From: a virus
Virus record (IMG/VR): IMGVR_UViG_3300048625_000556
Coordinates: 1 to 25,332 of that record
DNA: 25,332 nt
Reading direction: 5' to 3' (one strand)
Part shown: positions 1 through 6,490 of the stretch, piece after piece
How the letters are laid out: every line of letters begins with the position of its first letter
How positions within the stretch are numbered: the stretch's first letter is position 1
The notes under the pieces: generated by a model
What the model was told of the DNA's origin: nothing
The model's input: only the letters and a program-made list of their open reading frames with translations
Databases searched by the model: none
Program-made: the position numbers and the translations under genes

Positions 1-98
1 CCTACCTGCGCAAAACCCTGACCGCCATCGCTAACGGCCATCCCGCGTCGCGCATCGACGACCTCATGCCCTGGGCCTTCCAAAGCCCGTCAAGCTGA
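1..98 (+). CDS. IS66-family transposase, C-terminal fragment (partial, runs off the left edge)
   Basis: The reading frame beginning at base 3 encodes YLRKTLTAIANGHP followed by SRIDDLMPWAF and stops at 96-98. The RIDxLxPW signature is the extreme C-terminus (IS66_C region) of IS66-type DDE transposases. Only the last 31 codons are in the window, so nothing can be said about whether the element is intact. A terminal inverted repeat follows 7 bp after the stop, consistent with this being the transposase gene at the right end of the element. Family assignment rests on the motif alone but is distinctive. Confidence 0.8.
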   Translation, partial: YLRKTLTAIANGHPASRIDDLMPWAFQSPSS

Positions 99-127
99 AA
101 GCATGACGGGGATCACGCACCGCTTAC
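1..127 (+). mobile_element. Right end of an IS66-family insertion sequence
   Basis: Downstream of the transposase stop, bases 105-127 end in ...CACGCACCGCTTAC. Read on the other strand this begins GTAAGCGGTGCG, the usual start of IS66-family terminal repeats. The element therefore ends at about base 127. The next 8 bases (aacgaaga) would be the target duplication if the left end could be seen. It lies inside the acyltransferase gene and supplies that gene's stop codon. Confidence 0.7.
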
Positions 128-1104
128 AACGAAGAGACGATGACCGCTATGACTAATCCAGCCGCAGCAAATCCCGGTCCGCCAATCAGGTCCTTCACTC
201 CGGCGGCCTTCAGTTCGCCCAATATCGGTTGATGTACCAAATAAAACGCAAAAGACGCATTCCCGAGAAACACTATGCTCCGGCTACAAAGCAGATCGCG
301 CATGACACCCGCCATGTTCAGGCTGGAAAACAGAAGGATGCAGACGAACGGCAAGTAATAGAGGGAGTATCTAAACTCCTCTGGAACCTCTTGACCAAGG
401 AACATCGCTGCAATCAACGATGCAATCGTCAACGGAAAAACAAAGGAGGACACTCGGAAACCTCGTGACCACATCTCGAAGATCAGCATGCCCGCCATGA
501 ACTCCAACAATCGAAAACCTGGGAAGATGTAAAAAAGATAATGCGACATGCTTCTTGAGCCGAAAAGGACAAGGCTGGGCACCGTAAAATGCACCACCGC
601 CGCGCTCAGAGTAACAAGGCAGGCAAGCAAAGTGAAAAAGTGGATCAGCCGATTGAAAGGCAGGAACGCCAAAAACAGGAAGGCGGAGTAAAAGAACATT
701 TCATTCGAAAGTGACCATGATGGCGCGTTGAGAGAAAAATAGACAGAGGAATGTGGAATCCAGCTTTGCAAGAACGTAAGGTTGAGCAGTCCGACTGCGA
801 CATGCTTCCATCCCTCCGGAAACGTAATGAAAATGAAAGGCAGCGCAGACAGGACGTGAAGAGGCGTCAACCTTGCAAATCTCAGCAGAATATAGGTTTT
901 TCTCCCGATTTCACCATGTCGAAGCCTTTCCGCATAGGAATGAGACAGAACAAATCCCGAGAGAACGAAGAAGCAGGAAACCCCGACATAACCTTCAGCA
1001 AATATCCGACCCAGCATTGATGCATTAGGATTAAGACTCAGGTGGCTAAGAAAGACAGCCATTGCCGCCACGAAGCGCAGCCCTGTCAGTTGGTCGATCT
1101 TCAT
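124..1104 (-). pseudogene. Acyltransferase-3 family membrane protein, 3'-truncated by IS66
   Basis: This is an integral-membrane O-acyltransferase of the Acyl_transf_3 (OafA/NodX/ExoZ) family, which transfers acyl groups to envelope polysaccharides. The N-terminus reads KIDQLTGLRFVAAMAVFLSH, with the family GLRF motif and the catalytic-type histidine at the end of the first helix. About nine further hydrophobic segments follow. I chose the ATG at 1104 because the family normally starts at M-x-x-x-xLTGLR; an in-frame ATG at 1122 adds six residues. The last helix ends in AVIVSSL and then a TAA (126-124) that lies inside the IS66 terminal repeat, so the final helix and basic tail are lost. About 326 codons remain. 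The substrate cannot be inferred. Confidence 0.8.
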
Positions 1105-1149
1105 GTCACTCACATTCCCCAAGCTGCCAACTGTATTTCCTCAAGAATC

Positions 1150-1278
1150 CTACGTAGCCATGATGTCAACTGTCTGTTGCTCAGTATCACGCTTAGCACT
1201 GTGCAAGCGGCTCTGCTGATGGCGTGGATGGCTGGACCAGTTCGTCGTGCGGTAGCGGGCAGGTGTCGGCTTGCTCAT
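1150..1278 (-). pseudogene. IS5-family transposase, 5' remnant
   Basis: From the ATG at 1278 the minus strand encodes MSKPTPARYRTTNWSS, the characteristic N-terminus of IS5-group transposases (MSQPTPxRYRTTNWxxYN in typical members). Similarity ends after about 16 codons. The frame then runs into unrelated sequence and stops at 1150, 42 codons in all. It cannot encode a working transposase. The break marks a later deletion or rearrangement between this element and the upstream flank of the acyltransferase gene. Confidence 0.6.
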
Positions 1279-1345
1279 GGGGCCCGTCTAACCGCATGGA
1301 TTCACGATGTGAATCCTTGGCAGACAGAATTATGCAACAACGCCG
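1230..1345 (-). mobile_element. IS5-like element, left-end remnant
   Basis: On the minus strand, GGCGTTGTTGCATAATTCTG begins at about 1344, about 66 bp ahead of the transposase ATG at 1278. It resembles the terminal repeat of IS5-group elements (GGxxTTGTTGCATAA). Its outer edge coincides with the point where the DprA-like protein loses similarity, after YPQKLRDA, so the element inserted into that gene. The inner boundary near 1230 is approximate. Confidence 0.55.
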
Positions 1346-1628
1346 CGTCACGCAGCTTTTGCGGGTAGTCACCCGCGTGGTTTATCCGCACGCCGAACCG
1401 ATGCACTCCACGCCCCTTGAGCATTTTCATCACACGCAGAGCATGTTCGTCAGCTATTGAAGGTTCAACAAAATCTGAAGTCAGCGCGGTGGGATCACTA
1501 CGGAACTGATCTGCCAGACGTTCAGGTGTCCCTTGGGTCGCCCACAACGCCTCATACGCACCCATCTCACGCATTGGCGAGATCGAATCAATTCCAAAGC
1601 TATTATCGTTCAAAGCAAGCCTGTTCAC
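1302..1628 (-). pseudogene. DprA/Smf-like protein, N-terminal fragment cut by IS5-like element
   Basis: The frame encodes MREMGAYEALW, a helical LADQF/TALTSDFV segment and a stretch ending in RFGVRINHAGDYPQKLRDA. This pattern, a small helical domain followed by 'G..DYP..LRDA', is the N-terminal part of DprA/Smf-type proteins just before the Rossmann fold. Immediately after RDA the sequence becomes IS5-like terminal repeat and stops at 1302, so the whole nucleotide-binding fold is missing. The start is uncertain: a GTG at 1628 is used here, with a TTG at 1613 as an alternative, and the frame stays open to 1706 without recognisable similarity. This type of DprA-like protein is found in bacterial defence loci as well as in competence, and the neighbouring WYL regulator favours the former. 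Confidence 0.5.
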
Positions 1629-1674
1629 GGCTCTATGTACGCTGATTTGGTCACAATCTTCGCATCTCCCCGTG

Positions 1675-1767
1675 TCAGAGAGTATGAACGACCAATGCCA
1701 CAACAATCAATAGAGTCTGGTAAACCGCAACGAAAAGCAACGCAATCGCGCCCACGACTGTAACCAT
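1675..1767 (-). CDS. Possible small membrane peptide (30 aa)
   Basis: A short frame between the WYL and DprA-like genes encodes MVTVVGAIALLFVAVYQTLL followed by IVVALVVHTL, which would form a single transmembrane helix. No convincing ribosome binding site precedes the ATG at 1767, and an in-frame ATG at 1863 would give a 62-residue version. It may equally be a decayed part of the locus. It is listed because the uninterrupted run of hydrophobic residues is unlike the neighbouring spurious frames. Confidence 0.2.
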   Translation of the reverse strand: MVTVVGAIALLFVAVYQTLLIVVALVVHTL

Positions 1768-1933
1768 GACACGCCGCTTGCAAGGTCCAGTGCGGCAGGG
1801 CGGGTTGTGGAACGGCAGAAATGAGTGGCAAGTGAGGCTTTGACAGGCCCGCTTCCTGCGCATCTCCGCCGGTCGTGATCGGCGCGTCGAATGCCAGGAG
1901 TCCGCCCTTCACGCCAGCGCGGAATAGCTCCCG

Positions 1934-2926
1934 TCACGGCAGCACCTCCATCTCACCGCGCCGAACTTGCTCCAGACTTTCAATCAGCTCCGGCGGTTCG
2001 AGAACCTCGACAGCATCCCCCCAAGACATCAGATGCCACGCCATCTCAACCCAGCCACTGGCCGTGAATTCCACCAGCAGGCTGCCGTCAGGGATGTCGG
2101 TCAGAACCTGTGTTGGGTGAAACACGAACTCGCGCGCCACTGCCGCCGCGCTTGGGGTGAAGCGCCATCGCACGAGCCCATGTTCCGCCTTGGAAAAGTA
2201 TGACCCGAAGGCGAAGGTGCTGTAGATTTCGATATCGAAATCAGGGTCTCGCGCGAACAGCGTCGCCGTGCCCCTCATCTCGCTGATCCGGTCAAGCCGG
2301 TATTGCTTGAACTCACGATCGCCCTGACCATCGCGCGCCACCAGGTAATGACGCGTGCCGACGATTACCCCGTGTGGCTCAACAAGCTTGGTGCGGGGCT
2401 CGGGGTTGCGTGCACTGGTATAAGTGATCTCGATCATGGTCGGATGGACCAGTGCGTTGAACAGCGCCTCGAGGTGTTCCTTCTGTATTTTTGTGGCAGG
2501 TCCCGGACGGCATGCGAAGCCATTTGCAAGCATCATGATCTCAGAGCTGACCTCTGCTGACCGCGCATGCACCCGGGGGACCGATGCAACAAGGTGATCA
2601 CGCACGCGTTGCAGCGCCGCCACCTCGTTTTCAGCGCCGTCGCGGGCGGCACGCCGAATTGCCAGATCAAGCGCCGAAAGCTCCTTTTCATGAACGACGC
2701 GGTGGTCGATGAACGGAACCTGTGCCAGCTTCCAGAAGCGCCGCCGTTCCTCATCTTCGGTGATCAGAACCTTGGGGCAAAGATCCTCCAGCTCGCGTGC
2801 CATACGTCGTGCGGTCCGCTCGTTCACGGACAACTCGCTCATGATGTCCCGAAGGCTAACCCCGCGGTATCGCGCCTTGGCCATTTCAGCGATGCGCAGC
2901 AGTTCCCGTGCCTTGACGAACGACAT
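1934..2926 (-). CDS. WYL-domain transcriptional regulator
   Basis: A 330-residue predicted DNA-binding regulator. Residues 1-60 form a winged helix-turn-helix (RGVSLRDIMSELSVNERTAR, then RMARELED). Residues of about 150-230 form the WYL fold, here HYLVARD in place of WYL, followed by the conserved FKQYRLDRIS strand. The C-terminal 80 residues match the WCX extension. WYL regulators sense nucleic acid or nucleotide ligands, and many repress defence islands (BrxR/CapW type). The start is well supported: GGAGGT lies 6 bp upstream of the ATG at 2926. A palindrome at 2965-2985 just upstream is a likely autoregulatory site. The genes it would control run on the same strand (the DprA-like remnant). 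Confidence 0.85.
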   Translation of the reverse strand: MSFVKARELLRIAEMAKARYRGVSLRDIMSELSVNERTARRMARELEDLCPKVLITEDEERRRFWKLAQVPFIDHRVVHEKELSALDLAIRRAARDGAENEVAALQRVRDHLVASVPRVHARSAEVSSEIMMLANGFACRPGPATKIQKEHLEALFNALVHPTMIEITYTSARNPEPRTKLVEPHGVIVGTRHYLVARDGQGDREFKQYRLDRISEMRGTATLFARDPDFDIEIYSTFAFGSYFSKAEHGLVRWRFTPSAAAVAREFVFHPTQVLTDIPDGSLLVEFTASGWVEMAWHLMSWGDAVEVLEPPELIESLEQVRRGEMEVLP

Positions 2927-2964
2927 TGAACACCTCCGCAGCGAAAATGCTCAAGCGGCATCGA

Positions 2965-2985
2965 GGGGGTAAGATTCTTACCTCC
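2965..2985. promoter_or_regulatory. Candidate operator for the WYL regulator (imperfect 21-bp palindrome)
   Basis: GGTAAGA-T-TCTTACC at 2968-2982 is a perfect inverted repeat with one central base. It extends with one mismatch to 2965-2985. It lies 39-59 bp upstream of the WYL start codon, in the spacer shared with the divergent gene at 3135. This is where WYL-type regulators usually bind their own promoter. The palindrome is seen directly; the role is inferred. Confidence 0.45.
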
Positions 2986-3134
2986 ATCGTAAATTACCAT
3001 GGCCTTGTGGTCGAGCCGAATCATCAAGACGGGCCCCTCTGGGCCTCGCCCTTCATCTCGAGACACAGCCTGGATGCTGCTCTGAATGGAAATCATTCGG
3101 CGCAGCAGCAACGCAATTGAAAGGATTTCTGCCA

Positions 3135-3746
3135 ATGGGACTGCCACAACGCGCCTTCTACCCCGTCCATGAAACAGCCGCGCGCTGGGGCTGCACGGTT
3201 TCAGACATTGCGGGCTGGGCCGCGACGGGATCGCTCAAAATCGTCACAGGCATACCACCCGTGCTCTGCGGTGAGGAACGGGTGGCCGGCATGATCAGCA
3301 TTGACCCAGCCGATATCCTGCCCATGTTCAGACGCTGCGGGACAGGCCCGCAGGAAGCCAGTCTTCTGCGCATCAGACGGATCGAAGCGGCTGACTGGCT
3401 CTATATCACGACGCCTGAGAAAGGCGTTCTGGTCTCGATCGGTGACATGATGATCCTCGGCCAGGATGTCCAGAAGTTCGAGATGACCAATGACCTGTTC
3501 GGCCGGGTCGCCGGAGGCGCTGGGCTGGGAGATGGCGGGGATTATGACTGGGCAGGGATGAATGTCGAAATCACCCGCCGCGTCTTCGAGGAAGGCCTGC
3601 CAAAGTCGCAAGGCGAGTGGATCCGGGAGTTGCAGGACTGGTTTTCGATGCAGTCCGAGGATGGAAGCTTCCCGGACGAAAAATCGATCCGGCTGCGACT
3701 GGCGCCGATCCTGAAGGCGTTGAAATTCAAACACCCGAAGCGATGA
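3135..3746 (+). CDS. Conserved hypothetical protein, integrase-adjacent
   Basis: A 203-residue soluble protein of unknown function. The N-terminus (AFYPVHETAARWGCTVSDIA followed by GWAATGSL) looks like a MerR/AlpA-type helix-turn-helix in which a short segment selects a cognate target. The middle contains RRCGTGPQEASLLRIRRI. The ATG at 3135 is preferred over the upstream TTG at 3117 because AAGGA at 3121-3125 sits 9 bp before it. Its last 20 bases overlap the 3' end of the integrase gene on the other strand. As I recall, similar proteins accompany integrases in Rhodobacteraceae genomes. Whether it belongs to the prophage or to the flanking chromosome is unclear. Confidence 0.7.
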   Translation: MGLPQRAFYPVHETAARWGCTVSDIAGWAATGSLKIVTGIPPVLCGEERVAGMISIDPADILPMFRRCGTGPQEASLLRIRRIEAADWLYITTPEKGVLVSIGDMMILGQDVQKFEMTNDLFGRVAGGAGLGDGGDYDWAGMNVEITRRVFEEGLPKSQGEWIRELQDWFSMQSEDGSFPDEKSIRLRLAPILKALKFKHPKR

Positions 3747-5025
3747 GTGGGCTGGTCTCAGGGAGAGGAACGTCGGCAGGCTTCGGTTGGGCATTGTGTA
3801 CGAGGCGAGGCTTTGGCTTGAATGCGCTGGCCACGGCGCCCACGCCCGCGCGCAGGGGCGAGTCCATCAGATGTGCATAGCGCTGGGTTGTCTGCATCTG
3901 GCTGTGACCCAGCAACTTGCCGATCATCTCCAGCGACGCACCCCCGCTCACCAGCAGCGAGGCGAAGGTATGGCGCAGGTCGTGAATGCGCACGTCCTCA
4001 ATCCCGATGTCCTTCTGGATGCGCGCCCAGAACCGGCGAATTTCCTGCACGGGCTGGCCCGGCGTGTCGCCCGGGAAAAGCCATGGCGAGCCTTTGACGG
4101 CAGCGATGCTCCGCTGCCGGACGATAGCCGCAGCCTCATCGGAAATCGGCACGCGATGCACACGGCGTTGCTTGGTCGTGCTGGCAGGCTTGGTCCAGCT
4201 CAAATGCTCGAGGTTGAAATCCTCAAAGCGGGCTTGTCGAACCTCGCCCACTCGCGCGCCTGTCAGCATGCACAGGCGGATGATCCCCGCTGCGCGGTCG
4301 TCCTGCGCCGCATCCAACGCCACGGCGAGGCGTGAGATTTCCTCTTGCGACAGATATCGCTCGCGCGGCGTCTCCATACGGCGGCGAAACCCCATGGCAG
4401 GGTTGTCCTCGCGCCACCCCCATTTGATGGCATAGGTAAACATCTTGCGGATCACCTCGCCAACCCGGTTTGCACGCACCGGCGTGGGCTTGGTACCTTG
4501 CAGCTTGCGCGCGCGGTTGTTCGGCTTGGCTTTGGCGGGACGTGCGCGTCCTTCGGCAACCTTGTTCAAAAGCAACTCGACATCATAGGCCGAGACTTCG
4601 GTGACCAGCATCCTGCCCCACGCGGGGCCAATGAACTTTTCCATCATGGAGCGCTGATCGACAGCATTCAGAGCCGCGAGATGAGGCAAATGCACCTCGA
4701 CATAGCGCTCGATCAGGTCAGTAACGCGCGGCGCTTCACGAAGCGCGCCACGCGTTGCCAGCGGGTCACCCCCTGCGTCAATTTCGCGGCGCAACTCCTT
4801 GGCGCGTTCCCGCGCCGACGTGACACCCCACTCTGGCCAGCGCCCGAAGGTCATCCGGCGCTGGCGTCCGGCGTAGCGATAGTCGAGCGTGAAGGCGCGG
4901 CCGCCCCCCCGATAGATGCAGGCGGCAAAGCCACGCACATCGGTGTCGAAAATCTGATAGTCGCGCCCATCGGCGGGAATAGCCTCGCGCAGAACCTTCT
5001 CGGTCAGTTTCTGTCTGTTTGCCAT
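3727..5025 (-). CDS. int: Tyrosine-type site-specific integrase
   Basis: A 432-residue phage integrase that would recombine attP with the chromosomal attB. Residues 1-95 form the DUF4102-like arm-binding domain (GFAACIYRGGGRAFTLDYRY). Residues of about 98-200 are the SAM-like core-binding domain. The catalytic domain follows, with R258 (TGARVGEVR), H348 and R351 (HDLRHTFAS), H374 (LLGHSQ) and nucleophile Y383 (TTQRYAHL). All expected catalytic residues are present and the length is typical, so it is probably functional. The start is the ATG at 5025 with AAAGG 7 bp upstream; an in-frame TTG at 5031 is less likely. It lies at the left edge of the prophage and is transcribed away from it. Confidence 0.93.
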   Translation of the reverse strand: MANRQKLTEKVLREAIPADGRDYQIFDTDVRGFAACIYRGGGRAFTLDYRYAGRQRRMTFGRWPEWGVTSARERAKELRREIDAGGDPLATRGALREAPRVTDLIERYVEVHLPHLAALNAVDQRSMMEKFIGPAWGRMLVTEVSAYDVELLLNKVAEGRARPAKAKPNNRARKLQGTKPTPVRANRVGEVIRKMFTYAIKWGWREDNPAMGFRRRMETPRERYLSQEEISRLAVALDAAQDDRAAGIIRLCMLTGARVGEVRQARFEDFNLEHLSWTKPASTTKQRRVHRVPISDEAAAIVRQRSIAAVKGSPWLFPGDTPGQPVQEIRRFWARIQKDIGIEDVRIHDLRHTFASLLVSGGASLEMIGKLLGHSQMQTTQRYAHLMDSPLRAGVGAVASAFKPKPRLVHNAQPKPADVPLPETSPLIASGV

Positions 5026-5574
5026 GCACAAACCTTTCTCCTGGACCTGTCATCAGGCGTGGAACCGGACCGTGGTCAAGCAGAGCATGGCGGCCGGGGT
5101 GGAAGGCTGGAACAGGGTGGCATCGTGGAGACAGATCTCTTCCACCCCCAAGATCTATTGAAGAATGTGCCGCTTCGGGACGTGTTATGGTCGTGCTGTC
5201 GGACATTGCCACACCCGCAGACAGGCCATTTGAGCCACCATCCGGGCGCCAATCCGCACTGAAGGCTACGCATCTCCAATAAATTAAGGGGGTGGAACGG
5301 GTTTTGCGGCGTTCCACCCCCGATTTGCACGCGAATGCCGGGATATCCGGGGATTTGCCGCTGCGTGTTGCCGAAACCGGTTTGAGGGTGACCTGCGGGG
5401 TGCCTTCAGCTTTGGAGACGGCGGGTCCACGGCGCGCGAAATCACCAATGAAATAAGGGGGTGGAATGGGTTTCGCGATTTCATTCCACTCCGTTCCTCC
5501 CTTCCACCCTCCATCCTGTGCCTGAGTAGCCCTTGGAAATGGCCCGCATCAGGGCGCAAAACTGGAGGGATGTC
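5026..5574. promoter_or_regulatory. Intergenic control region between integrase and excisionase-like gene
   Basis: About 550 bp with no convincing gene. It contains three inverted repeats built on GGGGTGGAA: 5096-5105/5139-5148 (10-bp arms, perfect), 5288-5298/5311-5321 (11-bp arms, perfect) and 5458-5467/5483-5492 (10-bp arms, one mismatch). There is also a single half-site (TTCCACCCT) at 5502-5510. The second and third copies share a longer direct repeat that begins AAAT(T)AAGGGGGTGGAA. The position suits operator or Int/Xis arm-type sites and the early promoters. The repeats are seen directly; the roles are inferred. Confidence 0.5.
5288..5321. repeat. Perfect 11-bp inverted repeat (GGGGGTGGAAC / GTTCCACCCCC)
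   Basis: The arms at 5288-5298 and 5311-5321 are separated by 12 bases. No T-tract follows, so it does not look like a terminator. It is the best-preserved of the three related inverted repeats between int and the HTH gene. Confidence 0.7.
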
Positions 5575-5832
5575 ATGCAATCGCACGAACTCGGTGAAAG
5601 CATCGCAAGGCCGTCAGGTGGCTTGCTGGGAGGATGGATCAGCAGGACCGACCTCGCGCAACAACTCGGAGTGTCCGAGGACACCTTGCGTCGATGGGAC
5701 GTTCTGCGATCCGGTCCACCCTGCATTCGGGCAGGGCGCAAGGTCTTCTACCGCCGTGCCACCGTGCTGGAATGGCTCGAGGAGCAGGAAGCAACCGCAT
5801 CACGGCGCAAGCGCCATGGGGGACGTCGATGA
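5575..5832 (+). CDS. Excisionase-type helix-turn-helix protein
   Basis: An 85-residue small DNA-binding protein. The central segment (ISRTDLAQQLGVSEDTLRRW, then a wing with GPPCIRAGRKVFYRRATVLE) fits the MerR-like HTH_17/excisionase family that helps the integrase excise the prophage or acts as an early regulator. The ATG at 5575 is chosen because GGAGGG at 5564-5569 precedes it; in-frame TTG and ATG codons at 5533 and 5539 lack such a site. It is first in a tightly packed early operon, and its stop overlaps the next ATG (ATGA). It sits opposite int across the repeat-rich control region, as expected of a xis gene. Confidence 0.75.
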   Translation: MQSHELGESIARPSGGLLGGWISRTDLAQQLGVSEDTLRRWDVLRSGPPCIRAGRKVFYRRATVLEWLEEQEATASRRKRHGGRR

Positions 5833-6098
5833 GTATACCCCTGCCCTTCCGCAAGCCCATCGCACGCGATCGCGTCCGCCAGGACTGGATTGATGATCGG
5901 CGACGCGAGGCACGCATCGTCGTGGCCGATGTTGTGAACCATTCCGATCACCTGATCCGGCTGGCCTGCAATGTGCTCGTCCAGCATGGCGAAACGCCCG
6001 AGGAGCGCGAAGATGCCCGGATCCTGCTTGTCGTCATTGATGCAAAGTCGCCCGGGCGCGTGGAGCGTCATCGGCCCGAACAGGAGGGCGGCCGATGA
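5829..6098 (+). CDS. Hypothetical phage early protein (89 aa)
   Basis: This starts at an ATG overlapping the previous stop by 4 bp and ends overlapping the next ATG, so it is translationally coupled on both sides. The product is highly charged (DWIDDRRREARIVVADVV) and predicted helical, with no recognisable catalytic motif. Its reality rests on the coupled spacing and normal codon use. I do not recognise the family. Confidence 0.6.
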   Translation: MSIPLPFRKPIARDRVRQDWIDDRRREARIVVADVVNHSDHLIRLACNVLVQHGETPEEREDARILLVVIDAKSPGRVERHRPEQEGGR

Positions 6099-6490
6099 AG
6101 CGGCGCGGCACACCCGAAGCGGACCTACAGCGCGCTGTGGTCACGAACCTGCGTTTCGCGCTGCCCAAAGGCGCGATCATTCACCATTGCCCCAATGAGA
6201 TCACCGAGGCTGGCCCGCGGGGCGCCAAAAGGCAGGCGATCCTCGTCGGCATGGGCGTCCATCCGGGCTTTGCCGATCTGGTGGTGCTCTGTGCAGGGCG
6301 CGTCCTCTTCCTCGAATTGAAATCCCTCAAGGGTCGACTGAGCCCAACGCAAGAGGCGTTTCGTGATGCGGTCATCGCGCTGGGCTTTGGCTGGGCGTTG
6401 GTGCGGTCACTGGACGATGCGCTGGGTGCATTGGCGGATCATGGCTTCACCACGCGCGTGGCGCGTCCAATCAGGAGACCAGCGCCATGA
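6095..6490 (+). CDS. VRR-NUC domain nuclease
   Basis: A 131-residue stand-alone VRR-NUC protein, a PD-(D/E)xK-type nuclease seen in many phages near replication genes. The core HPGFADLVVL provides D61, and LFLELKSLKGRLSPTQ provides E74 and K76, giving the D...ExK metal-binding triad. The Q of the SPTQ helix is also conserved in the family. The length matches single-domain phage members. The start overlaps the upstream stop (ATGA), and the stop overlaps the replication gene start. It probably processes branched DNA during phage replication or recombination, though the exact substrate is unknown. Confidence 0.85.
   Translation: MKRRGTPEADLQRAVVTNLRFALPKGAIIHHCPNEITEAGPRGAKRQAILVGMGVHPGFADLVVLCAGRVLFLELKSLKGRLSPTQEAFRDAVIALGFGWALVRSLDDALGALADHGFTTRVARPIRRPAP

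Noticed and set aside
2926-3120. 64-codon plus-strand ORF in the WYL upstream spacer
   Set aside because: It overlaps the WYL ribosome binding site and operator, lacks its own ribosome binding site and has no recognisable content.
4345-5262. 305-codon plus-strand ORF opposite the integrase
   Set aside because: The opposite strand has all catalytic residues of a tyrosine recombinase. This frame shows no family motif.
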